Origin: Phreatobacter sp.
GTDB taxonomy: Bacteria > Pseudomonadota > Alphaproteobacteria > Rhizobiales > Phreatobacteraceae
DNA: 64,000 nt
Direction: 5' to 3'
Assembly: GCF_027532945.1 (NCBI RefSeq)
Contig: NZ_JAPZTZ010000032.1
Coordinates: 1 to 64,000 of the forward strand
Position 1 is the first letter of the stretch. Each line of letters begins with the position of its first letter. The translations under genes were made by a program, and so were the position numbers. Shown here piece after piece: positions 36,530 to 45,997 of the stretch. The notes beneath the pieces are model-generated. The model worked only from the letters and a program-made list of their open reading frames with translations, had not been told where the DNA came from and ran no database searches.

Positions 36530-37923
36530 GCGAACTGCCTCACATCGGTGAGTTTGCCCGTTACGGCCGCAGCTGCGACCATGGCGGGGGACATCAGGTG
36601 CGTCCGCGCGCCCGGTCCTTGGCGGCCCTTGAAGTTGCGGTTGGTTGTGGAGGCGCAGCGCTCGCCCGCCGGCACAGTGTCGCCGTTCATGCCCACGCAC
36701 ATGGAGCAGCCCGAGGCGACCCATTCGAGACCGGCTTCCGTGAAGATGCGGGCGAGGCCCTCCTCCTCGGCCTGCTGCTTCACCAGCGATGAGCCCGGCG
36801 AGACCATGCCCGGCACCCTCGCCCTGTGGCCGGCAAGGACCTTGGCGGCGGCCCGCAGGTCCTCGATGCGGGAATTGGTGCAGGAGCCGATGAAGACGCG
36901 ATCGACGGGCACCGAGGCGAGCGGCTGGCCGGGCGTCAGGCCCATATAGGCGATAGCGTCGCGGGCGGCGGCCGCCTTCACCGGATCGGCCATGGCCTCG
37001 GGGTCGGGCACGGCGGCGGTGATGGGCAGCGCCTGTTCCGGGCTCACACCCCAGGTCACGGTCGGGGCAATCACAGCGGCCTCCAGCGCCACCTCGCGGT
37101 CGAAGACGGCGTCGGCATCGCTCGCGAGCCCGGCCCAATCCTCCTGCGCCCGGTCCCACAGCGCGCCGTCGGGCGCGAAGGGGCGGCCCTTCAGATAGGC
37201 GACGGTCGTTCCATCAGGGGCGACCATGCCGCAGCGCCCCCCGGCCTCGATCGACATGTTGCAGAGGGTCATGCGTCCCTCCATCGACAGGGCGCGGATG
37301 GCCGTCCCGGCATATTCGATGGCGTGGCCGGCAGCGCCATCCGCGCCGATCGTGGCGATGATGGTCAGCATGATGTCCTTGGCGGTGATGCCGGGCGCGG
37401 TCGCGCCCTCGACGCTGATGCGCATCCGCTTCGGCTTCTTCTGCCACAGCGTCTGGGTCGCCAGCACATGGGCGACCTCCGAGGCGCCGATCCCGAAGGC
37501 ATAGGCGCCGAAAGCCCCGTGCGTTGAGGTGTGGCTGTCGCCGCAGACGACCGTCAGGCCGGGGAGCGTCAGGCCCTGCTCCGTCCCGGTGACGTGGACG
37601 ATGCCCTGCCGCGGGTCGTCGAGGCCGAACAGGGTGATTCCATGGGCCGCCGTATTGGCCGAGAGCTGGTCGACCATGCGGGCGATGGAGGCGTCGGGCA
37701 CCGGGCCGCCGCGGCCACGGGTCGGCACGTAATGGTCAGCGACGCCGAAGGTGAGGTCGGGACGGGCGACCTTCGCGCCCCGTGCGGCGATCTGTCCGAA
37801 GGCGTGATGGGAGCCCTCATGGACGAAATGGCGGTCGATCCACAGCAGCGAGAGGCCGTCTTCGCGGCGTTTCACCACGTGTCGGTCCCACAATCGGTCG
37901 AACAGGCTGGCAGGGCTGTTCAC
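36526..37923 (-). CDS. leuC: LeuC-type iron-sulfur hydro-lyase large subunit
   Basis: Large [4Fe-4S] subunit, 465 residues, close to biosynthetic proteobacterial LeuC in length. The cluster cysteines are visible as GSCTN and CSMC-containing GCSMCVGMN, and substrate residues in VCGDSHTSTHGAFGA. The enzyme adds or removes water across a double bond of a dicarboxylate; leucine biosynthesis is the default function. The start is GTG at 37923, with GGAG about 9 nt before it. It diverges from gntR across a region with two operator-like repeats, so the regulator probably controls it. Confidence 0.9.
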   Translation of the reverse strand: MNSPASLFDRLWDRHVVKRREDGLSLLWIDRHFVHEGSHHAFGQIAARGAKVARPDLTFGVADHYVPTRGRGGPVPDASIARMVDQLSANTAAHGITLFGLDDPRQGIVHVTGTEQGLTLPGLTVVCGDSHTSTHGAFGAYAFGIGASEVAHVLATQTLWQKKPKRMRISVEGATAPGITAKDIMLTIIATIGADGAAGHAIEYAGTAIRALSMEGRMTLCNMSIEAGGRCGMVAPDGTTVAYLKGRPFAPDGALWDRAQEDWAGLASDADAVFDREVALEAAVIAPTVTWGVSPEQALPITAAVPDPEAMADPVKAAAARDAIAYMGLTPGQPLASVPVDRVFIGSCTNSRIEDLRAAAKVLAGHRARVPGMVSPGSSLVKQQAEEEGLARIFTEAGLEWVASGCSMCVGMNGDTVPAGERCASTTNRNFKGRQGPGARTHLMSPAMVAAAAVTGKLTDVRQFA

Positions 37924-37960
37924 AGGGCATGCTCCGAAGATGCTTGACGCAAAAACATTG

Positions 37961-38006
37961 TATCATAGGATAGACAAGTCTCGCATTTTTGCTATCCCTA
38001 TTGATC
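37961..38006. promoter_or_regulatory. Paired inverted operator-like repeats between leuC and gntR
   Basis: TATCATAGGATAG (37961-37973) and CTATCCCTATTGATC (37992-38006) are inverted relatives of one another; each contains TATC-N4/5-GAT. Their centres are 31-32 bp apart. The first overlaps a possible leftward -10 (TACAAT, minus strand 37962-37957). They are good candidates for the binding sites of the adjacent GntR/HutC-type regulator. Confidence 0.5.
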
Positions 38007-38105
38007 GTACAGGCCAAAAGACAAATGCATGTTGCCACTGCACTCATCACGAGGCCGGCGCCCCCGCGGCGCCGCGTGGCGACGGGCCTGCGAGGGAGTG
38101 AAGGC

Positions 38106-38912
38106 ATGGCTGAAGCGATCGAGACGTCGAAGACGCGAAGGGTCTATCTCACCCTGCGCGACCGAATATCCTCCGGCGAACTGACACCTGGCACCCGGCT
38201 GCCCTCCGAACCCGATCTTGCCGAGCTCCACGACGTCTCGCGCGTCACCATCCGCCGGGCCCTGGCCGAGCTGGAGCGCGAGGGCCTGATCTCGCGCCGT
38301 CCCGGCGCCGGCACCTTCATCACCGCGCGGATGATCAAGCGCCCGATCGTCGCTGACCTGTCCAATGCGCTCGCCCACCTCGTCGAGATGGGCCGCTCCA
38401 CCGACGTCCGGCTGCTGCAGTTCGGCTATGTCGATCCCTCCCCGGAAGTGGCCGAGGCTCTGAAGCTGGACGATGGCGAGAAGGTGCAGCGCTCGGTGCG
38501 CGTGCGCATCATCGACGGCGAGCCCTTCTCCTATCTGGTGACCCATGTGCCCCAGCGCATCGGCACGACCTATTCGGAGGCCGAGCTCGGGGTCCAGCCG
38601 CTGCTGACGCTGATCGAGCGGTCCGGCGTGAAGGTCGACCGCGCCACCCAGACCATCACCGCGACGCTCGCCGGCCCGGATGTCGCCGAGGCCCTCGGCA
38701 TCGACATCGGCGCCCCGCTCCTCGCCCTGACCCGCGTGGTGTCGGACGTGAAGCGCCGCGGCATCGAGCACCTCGCGGCCTTCTACCGGCCCGACCGCTA
38801 CTCCTTCCAGATGGACCTCGTCCGCATCGATTCCGGCGGCGACCGCCTGTGGTCGCCGGTGGAGCGCCTGCGCATGGGCGTCGGTCTCAACGGAGCCACC
38901 GCCAACGACTGA
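38106..38912 (+). CDS. GntR-family regulator, HutC subfamily
   Basis: A 268-residue DNA-binding repressor with a winged helix at about 10-75 (LPSEPDLAELHDVSRVTIRRALAELEREGLI, then GAGTF) and a UTRA effector domain at about 95-250, with DLVRIDSGG at its end. HutC-type regulators sense small metabolites of the pathway they control. It is the first gene of the rightward catabolic cluster and diverges from leuCD. The operator-like pair in the divergent region fits control of both arms. A hairpin follows its stop. Confidence 0.92.
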   Translation: MAEAIETSKTRRVYLTLRDRISSGELTPGTRLPSEPDLAELHDVSRVTIRRALAELEREGLISRRPGAGTFITARMIKRPIVADLSNALAHLVEMGRSTDVRLLQFGYVDPSPEVAEALKLDDGEKVQRSVRVRIIDGEPFSYLVTHVPQRIGTTYSEAELGVQPLLTLIERSGVKVDRATQTITATLAGPDVAEALGIDIGAPLLALTRVVSDVKRRGIEHLAAFYRPDRYSFQMDLVRIDSGGDRLWSPVERLRMGVGLNGATAND

Positions 38913-38938
38913 CACCCCGCCGTGACCGCGGCGGGGTG
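38913..38938 (+). terminator. Hairpin between gntR and the binding-protein gene
   Basis: A 10-bp perfect stem (CACCCCGCCG / CGGCGGGGTG) with a 6-nt loop starts at the gntR stop. There is no T tract; it may be a partial terminator separating regulator from transport genes. Confidence 0.55.
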
Positions 38939-39018
38939 CCAACAACCCGAGACGATAGATCACGAGAGCCGGCGGAAAAGCCGGCCCCTTCCAGAGAGCA
39001 ACAGACGGAGAACGGACA

Positions 39019-40236
39019 ATGACGGCCTGGACCGAGCCCACACGACGCAGTCTTCTCGCCACCGGCGCCGCCGGCGCGGCACTCCTCGCCAGCCCTGGCC
39101 TGCTACGCGCCCAGGCGCCGGCGGTGAAGCTCGGCATCCTCCAGCCGGTGACTGGTGCGCTCGCCCAGGATGGCGAATACGGCCGCATCGGCGCACAGCT
39201 CGCCATCGACGAGATCAACAAGGCCGGCGGCATCAAGTCCCTCGGCGGCGCCATGATCGAGATGGTCTTCGGTGACGCGCGCTCGAACCCGGAGGCCGGT
39301 TCTCAGGAGGTCGAGAAGATGCATGCCGAGGGCGTCTCCGCCATCGTCGGCGGCTTCGCCTCGCCCATCTGCCTTGCCGCCTCGCAGGCCGCCTCGCGCT
39401 ACGACATCGCCTATGCGGTCGATGTCGGCGTGTCGGACCAGATCGTGTCGCGCGGCCTGAAGAACACCTTCCGCTTCGGCCCCGGCTTCGGCACGGTGAC
39501 CCGCACCGCCATCGAGAACCTCGTGAAGCTCAATGACGCCGCGGGCAAGCCGGCCAAGACCGTCGTGCTGGTTCACGAGGACGGCCTCTTCGGCTCGGGT
39601 CTCGCAAAGCTGATGAACGAGCGCCTCTCGGCCCTCGGCTTCCAGATTCTCGAGACCATCGCCCATCCGACGCCGGCCCGCGACATGTCCAACGTCGCGC
39701 TGCGCATCCGCGCGCTGAACCCGGATCTGGTGATCCCTTCGAGCTATTATGGCGAGTTCGTCCTGCTTGCCCGTACACTGCAGCAGCAGCGCATCCGGCC
39801 GAAGGGCATCTACGCGGTCCTCAACGGCGCGGCGTCCAACTTCCGCTTCGTGCGCGAGTTCCCGGATGCGGCCAACAACGTCATGGACTGCAACCACTGG
39901 GCCGATCCGCGCAAGCCGAAGACGGCCGAGCTGCGCAAGCAGGTCGAGGCCATGGGCCGGTTCTGGCTCTACAACGTGCCGCTGAACTATTCCTCGGTGC
40001 GCCTTGTCGCCGACGCCATCGACCGTGCCGGCTCGCGCGACCGCGTGAAGATCATCGAGGCCATGGCCTCCTCGACCTTCGCCGATCACATCATGCCCTA
40101 TGGCCCGACCAAGTTCGAGAACGGCCAGAACGTCAACGCCGCGCCGGTCAACACCCAGGTGCAGGGCGGCGACATCAAGGTGATCTTCCCCGACACCTTC
40201 GCCGACGCGAAGCCCGTCTTCCCCGTCACCGGCTGA
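39019..40236 (+). CDS. Branched-chain-type ABC transporter substrate-binding protein
   Basis: Periplasmic binding protein, 405 residues, of the Leu/Ile/Val-type family (Peripla_BP_6). It begins with a twin-arginine-like leader (TRRSLLATGAAGAALLAS, cleavage near RAQA), so export may be by Tat. The mature part opens VKLGILQPVTGALAQDGEYGRIG and has the hinge element ARSNPEAGSQEVEKM. Ligands of this family include amino acids, amides, urea and aromatic acids; this one is unknown. GGAGA lies about 8 nt before the ATG. It is the transporter's first gene. Confidence 0.92.
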   Translation: MTAWTEPTRRSLLATGAAGAALLASPGLLRAQAPAVKLGILQPVTGALAQDGEYGRIGAQLAIDEINKAGGIKSLGGAMIEMVFGDARSNPEAGSQEVEKMHAEGVSAIVGGFASPICLAASQAASRYDIAYAVDVGVSDQIVSRGLKNTFRFGPGFGTVTRTAIENLVKLNDAAGKPAKTVVLVHEDGLFGSGLAKLMNERLSALGFQILETIAHPTPARDMSNVALRIRALNPDLVIPSSYYGEFVLLARTLQQQRIRPKGIYAVLNGAASNFRFVREFPDAANNVMDCNHWADPRKPKTAELRKQVEAMGRFWLYNVPLNYSSVRLVADAIDRAGSRDRVKIIEAMASSTFADHIMPYGPTKFENGQNVNAAPVNTQVQGGDIKVIFPDTFADAKPVFPVTG

Positions 40237-40280
40237 TCGTTTCTCCCGGGCCGTCCGCAGCCCGGCCCACCGCTCCCGCC

Positions 40281-40304
40281 CGTGGCCGCAATCCAGCGGC
40301 CACG
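40281..40304 (+). promoter_or_regulatory. Intercistronic hairpin between binding protein and permease genes
   Basis: A 9-bp perfect stem (CGTGGCCGC / GCGGCCACG) with a 6-nt loop. Hairpins here commonly let the binding protein be made in excess over the membrane parts. Confidence 0.5.
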
Positions 40305-40333
40305 CGGCATCGCATTTGCCGAGAGGCTCCGAC

Positions 40334-41215
40334 GTGTTCAGATCCTATCCGCCGCAAATCGTGCTGGAGGCCGTGCTCAACGGCCTCCTCACCGGCGCCG
40401 TCTATGCGCTGGTGGCGCTGGGCCTGACCCTGGTCTACGGGGTCCTCCACATCATCAATTTCGCCCACGGCGCCATGCTGACCCTCGCCATGTTCGCGGT
40501 GCTGGTCGTGCATCTCGGCCTCGGGCTCGATCCCTATCTCGCCATCCTGCCGCTGACGCCGCTCTTCTTCGGTATCGGCTACGCCATGCAGCGTTTCGTC
40601 ATCTCGCCGGCGAGCCGCAACGATGATGGCGCGATCCTCCTGGTGACACTCGGTCTCTCCATCGTGCTGGAGAATCTGCTCCTCGCGATCTTCCGCTCCG
40701 ATACGCGCTCGCTGACCCTCGACTATTCCTTCTCGGTCGTGGATCTCGGCTTCGCGCTGCTGTCGCTGCCGCGCGTCATCGGCTTCGGTGTCGCCATCCT
40801 CGTCGCCGCCGCGCTCTGGGCGATCCTGGCGCTCACCGACACCGGCAAGGCGATCCGCGCCGTGGCCCGCGAGAAGCTCGGCGCTTCGCTGGTCGGCATC
40901 GACGTGAACCACATCTACGCGGTCACTTTCGGCCTCGGCGCCGCGACGCTGGCGGTCGCCGCCTGCCTGCTCATGCCGTCCTTCTACGTCAATCCGCGCG
41001 TCGGCAACGCCTTCGTCCTCGTCGCCTTCACCGTGGTGGTGCTGGGCGGCATGGGGTCCATCCCCGGCGCGCTGGTCGGTGGCCTGTTCATCGGCGTGGT
41101 GGAAAGCCTTTGCGGCCTCTATCTCGGCGAGAGCCTCGGCCAGATCGGCATCTTCCTGATCTTCATCCTGGTCCTGCTCTTCCGCCCGACCGGCCTGTTC
41201 GGAGCCAAGGCATGA
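40334..41215 (+). CDS. ABC transporter permease, LivH type
   Basis: Inner-membrane permease of 293 residues from GTG at 40334 (GAGAGG 7 nt upstream). Eight or so hydrophobic segments are seen, with the LivH hallmarks GLLTGAVYALVALGLTLVYGVLHIINFAHG at the start and GGMGSIPGALVGGLFIGVVE near the end, which contacts the ATPase. It pairs with the LivM-type permease, whose start codon overlaps its stop. Confidence 0.92.
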   Translation: MFRSYPPQIVLEAVLNGLLTGAVYALVALGLTLVYGVLHIINFAHGAMLTLAMFAVLVVHLGLGLDPYLAILPLTPLFFGIGYAMQRFVISPASRNDDGAILLVTLGLSIVLENLLLAIFRSDTRSLTLDYSFSVVDLGFALLSLPRVIGFGVAILVAAALWAILALTDTGKAIRAVAREKLGASLVGIDVNHIYAVTFGLGAATLAVAACLLMPSFYVNPRVGNAFVLVAFTVVVLGGMGSIPGALVGGLFIGVVESLCGLYLGESLGQIGIFLIFILVLLFRPTGLFGAKA

Positions 41216-42234
41216 AAGCCTATCGCTCCCTCCTCGTCGTCATCGCGGCCCTCGCGGCCCTTCCGCTCGCCGTGCCGCTGCTCGTCGGCGCCGGCCTCTT
41301 CGCCGGGCCCAACACCTTCTACAACCTGATGATCTTCATCCTGATCATCACGCTGGCCGCGCAGGGCTGGAACATCGCCGGCGGCTATGGCGGCCAGTTC
41401 TCCTTCGGCCACGCCGCCTTCTTCGGCACCGGCGCCTATGTCCAAGCGGTGCTCCAGACGCGCTACGGCGTCAACGCCTGGGTGGCGCTGCCGCTGGCGG
41501 CACTGCTCGGCGGTCTCGTGGGGGCCGCGATCGGCACGCTCGCCTTCCGCGCCCGCCTGCGCGGGTCCTATTTCGCGCTGGTGACGCTCGCCTTCGCCGA
41601 GGTCTTCCGCATCCTCGCCAATGCCACCCCGATCACCGGCGGCGCGGCCGGCACGCTGGTGCCGCTGAAGATCGGCCTCGGCCAGATGCAGTTCGCCTCG
41701 TCGACGACGTTCTTCTACCTGGCGCTTACCTTCGTCGCGGCCGTGCTCCTGCTCAACCGCGCGCTCGAACGCTCACGCTTCGGTGCCTGGCTGGTGGCCG
41801 TCCGCGAGAACGAGGACGCCGCGCGCGCCCTCGGCGTGGACACGCTGAAGGTGAAGCTCAAGGCCATCACGCTGTCGGCTGCCATCACGGCCGTCGCTGG
41901 CGCGCTCTACACCCAAAAGTTCCTCTATATCGATGCCAACATCGCCTATGGCGCCTGGATCTCGGTCGAAGCGCTGCTCGCCCCCATCGTCGGCGGCATC
42001 GGCACGGTGCTCGGGCCCTTCATCGGCGCCGTGGCGCTGATCGGGCTCGGCGAGGCGGCGAAGACCGCCATCCATGCTGTCTTCGGTTCGGCGGTGCCGG
42101 GCGTTGACCTCGTCGTTTACGGCGTACTGCTCATCGTCGTCATCGCCTTCGCGCCGCGCGGCCTTCTTGGCCTCTTCGGCAAGTTCGACCTCTTCGCCAG
42201 GTTCGGGATCTTCGGAAAGAGGGGAGGGCGCTGA
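41212..42234 (+). CDS. ABC transporter permease, LivM type
   Basis: Second permease, 340 residues, with about nine membrane segments and the LivM signatures GYGGQFSFGHAAFFGTGAY and LRGSYFALVTLAFAEV. The conserved ATPase-coupling loop is VRENEDAARALGVD. It overlaps the preceding gene by 4 nt (ATGA) and the next by one (TGATG). Confidence 0.92.
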   Translation: MKAYRSLLVVIAALAALPLAVPLLVGAGLFAGPNTFYNLMIFILIITLAAQGWNIAGGYGGQFSFGHAAFFGTGAYVQAVLQTRYGVNAWVALPLAALLGGLVGAAIGTLAFRARLRGSYFALVTLAFAEVFRILANATPITGGAAGTLVPLKIGLGQMQFASSTTFFYLALTFVAAVLLLNRALERSRFGAWLVAVRENEDAARALGVDTLKVKLKAITLSAAITAVAGALYTQKFLYIDANIAYGAWISVEALLAPIVGGIGTVLGPFIGAVALIGLGEAAKTAIHAVFGSAVPGVDLVVYGVLLIVVIAFAPRGLLGLFGKFDLFARFGIFGKRGGR

Positions 42235-42966
42235 TGCTCGACGTCCGCTCCGTTACCAAGCGCTTCGGCGGCCTCGTCGCCGTCAGCGATGTCAGCCTCA
42301 CCGTGCCGGAGGGCTCGATCACCGGCCTGATCGGCCCGAACGGTGCCGGCAAGACCACGCTGTTCACGCTGATCTCCGGCTTCCAGGTGCCGACGGCCGG
42401 TGAGGTCCTGTTTCGCGGCGAGGACATCACGGGACGCGCACCCGAGCGCCTCGCCGTCATGGGCATCGCCCGCACCTTCCAGATCGTCCAGCCCTTCGCC
42501 GGCCTGTCGGTCGCCGAGAACATCGCGGTCGGCGCCTATCTCCGCCATGCCGGGCGGGCCGAGGCCATGGCCCGGGCGGAAGCGGTCGCGGCGATGGTCG
42601 GCCTCGCCGATCTCGACCGCCCCGCCTCGTCCCTCACTGTTGCCGGCCGCAAGCGGCTGGAGCTCGCCCGCGCGCTCGCCACCGAGCCGCAGCTCCTCCT
42701 CCTCGACGAGGTGCTCGCGGGCCTCAACCCCTCCGAGATCCGCGACATCATCCCGGTGATCCGCGCCATCCGTGATGCCGGCGTCACGATCCTCATGATC
42801 GAGCATGTCATGCAGGCGGTGATGAGCCTGTGCGAGCACGTGCATGTGCTGGCGAACGGCCGCCTGATCGCCGCCGGCACGCCGGCCGAGGTCGTCGGCA
42901 ATCCCGCGGTCGTCGAGGCCTATCTCGGCCATGGCGCCGCCGGCCGCCTGCAGAAGGGTGCCGCGA

Positions 42967-42974
<8 letters not shown>
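42234..42974 (+). CDS. ABC transporter ATPase, LivG type
   Basis: ATP-hydrolysing subunit, 246 residues. The Walker A is GPNGAGKTT (about residue 34-42) and the Walker B LLLLDEVLAGLNPSE. The signature motif reads LTVAGRKRLELARAL instead of the common LSGGQ; such a variant is known in part of this family. The last 20 residues form the LivG-type extension. It overlaps the next ATPase gene by 8 nt. Confidence 0.92.
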
Positions 42975-43680
<706 letters not shown>

Positions 43681-43691
43681 GGGGAAGCGCC

Positions 43692-45095
43692 ATGGCCATT
43701 GTCACACCCGGCGTGAAGACCGCCACCGAACTCGCCGCCGAGCCCCGCTCGCCCTGGCTCGCCGAGTTTTCTGCCTTCGCGGCACGCCTCACCTTCGAGG
43801 ACCTGCCGGCCGAGGTGGTCGAGCGCACCAAGCGCGTGATCGCCGACAGCATCGGTGCGATCGCAGCGGGCATGGCGGAGCCGGAGATGCGGGCGCTGCT
43901 CGACCGCCTGGCGCGGCTCGAAGGCACCGGCCCGGCACCGGTCATCGGTGCGGGGGTGAGCCTGTCGCCCTCCAACGCCGCCTTTATGGGCGGCATCGCC
44001 GGCACCATGCTGGAGCTGGACGAGGGCAACCAGTACGCCCGCGGCCATCCCGGCATCCATGTGGTCCCGGCCGCGCTCGCCACCGCCGTCCGCTGCGGCG
44101 CGGATGGTCGTGACCTCATCGTTGCGGTCGCGCTTGGCTACGAGATCGGCGCGCGCATCGGCATCGCCTCGAAGCTCGTCGTCACCATGCACCCGCACGG
44201 CACCTGGGGCACTGTCGGTGCGGCCCTGGCGGTGGCCAAGCTCCACAAGGCGGATGCGGCCGATATGGCCGCGACCATCAACATCGCCTCCTCGCTCGGC
44301 CTCACCACCAGCCGCAAGACCATGCTGGAAGGGGCGACGATCCGGAACAGCTATGCCGGCTTCTCCAACAAGCTCGGCCTCTGGGCCTGGGAGATGATGT
44401 CCTCCGGCCTCACCGGCGAGCGCGACGGCGTCGCCACCGTCTATGACACGGTCGCCGCCACCGATTTCCGCCCCGAGGCGATGGTGGAGGAGCTCGGCAC
44501 CCGCTGGGAGATCGCCCGCAACTACTTCAAGCGCCACGCCGCCTGCCGCTACACCCATGCGGCGCTCGATGCGCTCGGCGAGATCCTTGAGGCAAGCGGC
44601 CCGGTCGACCCGCGCGACGTGCTCGGCATCGATGTCGAGACCTATGTCTGGGCCGCCCAGCTCGACGATCCCGAGCCGCGCTCCATGCTGGCGGCGAAGT
44701 TCTCGCTGCCCTTCGCGCTGGCCACCACCCTCGTCAACGGCGCGGCCACCATCGCCGCCTTCCGCGACGAGGCCCGCGGCGACCGGGTCACCCGCGCGCT
44801 CGCGAACCGCGTCGCCGTCACCGAGGATCCGGCGCTCACCGCCATGCTCCCCGCCGCCAGGCCCGCGCGGGTGACGCTGCGCCTCGCCGACGGCCGCAGC
44901 TTCACTGCCCTCGCCACGACCAATCGCGGCGACACCGAGAATCCCTATTCGGCCTCCGACGTGGAGGCGAAATTCGTCGAGATCACCGCCCCGGTCTGGG
45001 GCGAGGCCCATGCCCGCCGCATCTGGACGGCGGCCGGGGCCCTCGATGGAGACATGGACCCGGCGCGCCTCGTGGCGCTCGCCGTGGTCGCTTGA
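43692..45095 (+). CDS. MmgE/PrpD family protein
   Basis: A 467-residue protein of the family that includes 2-methylcitrate dehydratase (PrpD), cis-aconitate decarboxylase and iminodisuccinate epimerase. Family marks are EFSAFAARLTFEDLPAEVVERTKRVIADSIG at the start, the MHPHGTWGTVGAA substrate loop and FKRHAACRYTHAALDA near residue 275. These enzymes act on carboxylic acids by proton abstraction. It lies between the transporter and a C-C lyase, so a dehydratase, isomerase or decarboxylase step on a diacid or triacid is plausible. GGGGAAG lies 5-6 nt before the ATG. Confidence 0.88.
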   Translation: MAIVTPGVKTATELAAEPRSPWLAEFSAFAARLTFEDLPAEVVERTKRVIADSIGAIAAGMAEPEMRALLDRLARLEGTGPAPVIGAGVSLSPSNAAFMGGIAGTMLELDEGNQYARGHPGIHVVPAALATAVRCGADGRDLIVAVALGYEIGARIGIASKLVVTMHPHGTWGTVGAALAVAKLHKADAADMAATINIASSLGLTTSRKTMLEGATIRNSYAGFSNKLGLWAWEMMSSGLTGERDGVATVYDTVAATDFRPEAMVEELGTRWEIARNYFKRHAACRYTHAALDALGEILEASGPVDPRDVLGIDVETYVWAAQLDDPEPRSMLAAKFSLPFALATTLVNGAATIAAFRDEARGDRVTRALANRVAVTEDPALTAMLPAARPARVTLRLADGRSFTALATTNRGDTENPYSASDVEAKFVEITAPVWGEAHARRIWTAAGALDGDMDPARLVALAVVA

Positions 45096-45106
45096 GGAGA
45101 CATGCC

Positions 45107-45997
45107 ATGAGTTCCACCAGTCCCGCCGCGCGGCTCAAGCAGCGCCTGGACCAGCGTCCGGTCCTGCTGGCCCCCGGCGCCGTCGATCCGCTGACGGCCC
45201 AGATCGCGGTCTGCGCCGGTTTCGAGGCGCTGTACCTCACGGGCGCCGGCATCGCCTACACACGGCTCGGCATGCCGGATATCGGCCTCACCACCATGAA
45301 CGACGTCACCGACGTCATCACCCGCATCGCCGATAAGGTCTCGGTGCCGCTCATCGTCGACGGCGATACCGGCTTCGGCAATGCCCTCAACGTCCAGCGC
45401 ACGGTGCGCAACTTCGAGCGCGCGGGGGCAGCCGCGATCCAGCTCGAGGACCAGACCTTCCCCAAGCGCTGCGGCCACCTGCGCGGCAAGGCCGTGGTCC
45501 CGACCGATGAGATGGTCGGCAAGATCAAGGCGGCGGTGGATGCCCGCCAGAACGGGCTTCTCGTCATCGGCCGGACCGATGCGGGCGCCGTCGAGGGCTT
45601 CGAGCGCGCCTTCGAGCGGGCCGAGATCTATGCCGAGGCCGGCGCCGACATCATCTTCGTCGAGGCCCCGCGCACCCGCGAGGAGCTGTCCTCCGTGCCG
45701 CAGCGGCTCGGCAAGCTGCGCCCGCTCATGGCCAACATGGTGGAGGGTGGCCGCACGCCCATGACCCCGGTCGCCGATCTCGAGGCCATGGGCTTCAGCC
45801 TCGTCGTCTTCTCCGCCGGCGTCGTCCGCGCCATGGCCAAGACCGCCCGCCGCTTCTACGACACGCTGCGCACCGAGGGCACGACCGACCCGATCCGCGA
45901 GGACATGTACGACTTCGACGAGCTCGCCGACATCGTCGGCACCAGCGACCTCCTCGCCATCGGCAAGCGCTACGACACGACCGGGGGTGAGGCGTGA
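45107..45997 (+). CDS. Isocitrate lyase/PEP mutase family C-C lyase
   Basis: A 296-residue TIM-barrel enzyme of the isocitrate lyase/phosphoenolpyruvate mutase superfamily. The magnesium site DGDTGFGNALN lies at 85-93, EDQ at 114-116, and the active-site loop KRCGHLRGK at 120-128 contains the catalytic cysteine that marks true lyases. Its size fits 2-methylisocitrate lyase or 2,3-dimethylmalate lyase rather than full-length isocitrate lyase. Such enzymes split a substituted malate to pyruvate or glyoxylate plus an acid. GAGGAGA precedes the start. It shares a GTGA overlap with hyuB. Confidence 0.9.
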   Translation: MSSTSPAARLKQRLDQRPVLLAPGAVDPLTAQIAVCAGFEALYLTGAGIAYTRLGMPDIGLTTMNDVTDVITRIADKVSVPLIVDGDTGFGNALNVQRTVRNFERAGAAAIQLEDQTFPKRCGHLRGKAVVPTDEMVGKIKAAVDARQNGLLVIGRTDAGAVEGFERAFERAEIYAEAGADIIFVEAPRTREELSSVPQRLGKLRPLMANMVEGGRTPMTPVADLEAMGFSLVVFSAGVVRAMAKTARRFYDTLRTEGTTDPIREDMYDFDELADIVGTSDLLAIGKRYDTTGGEA

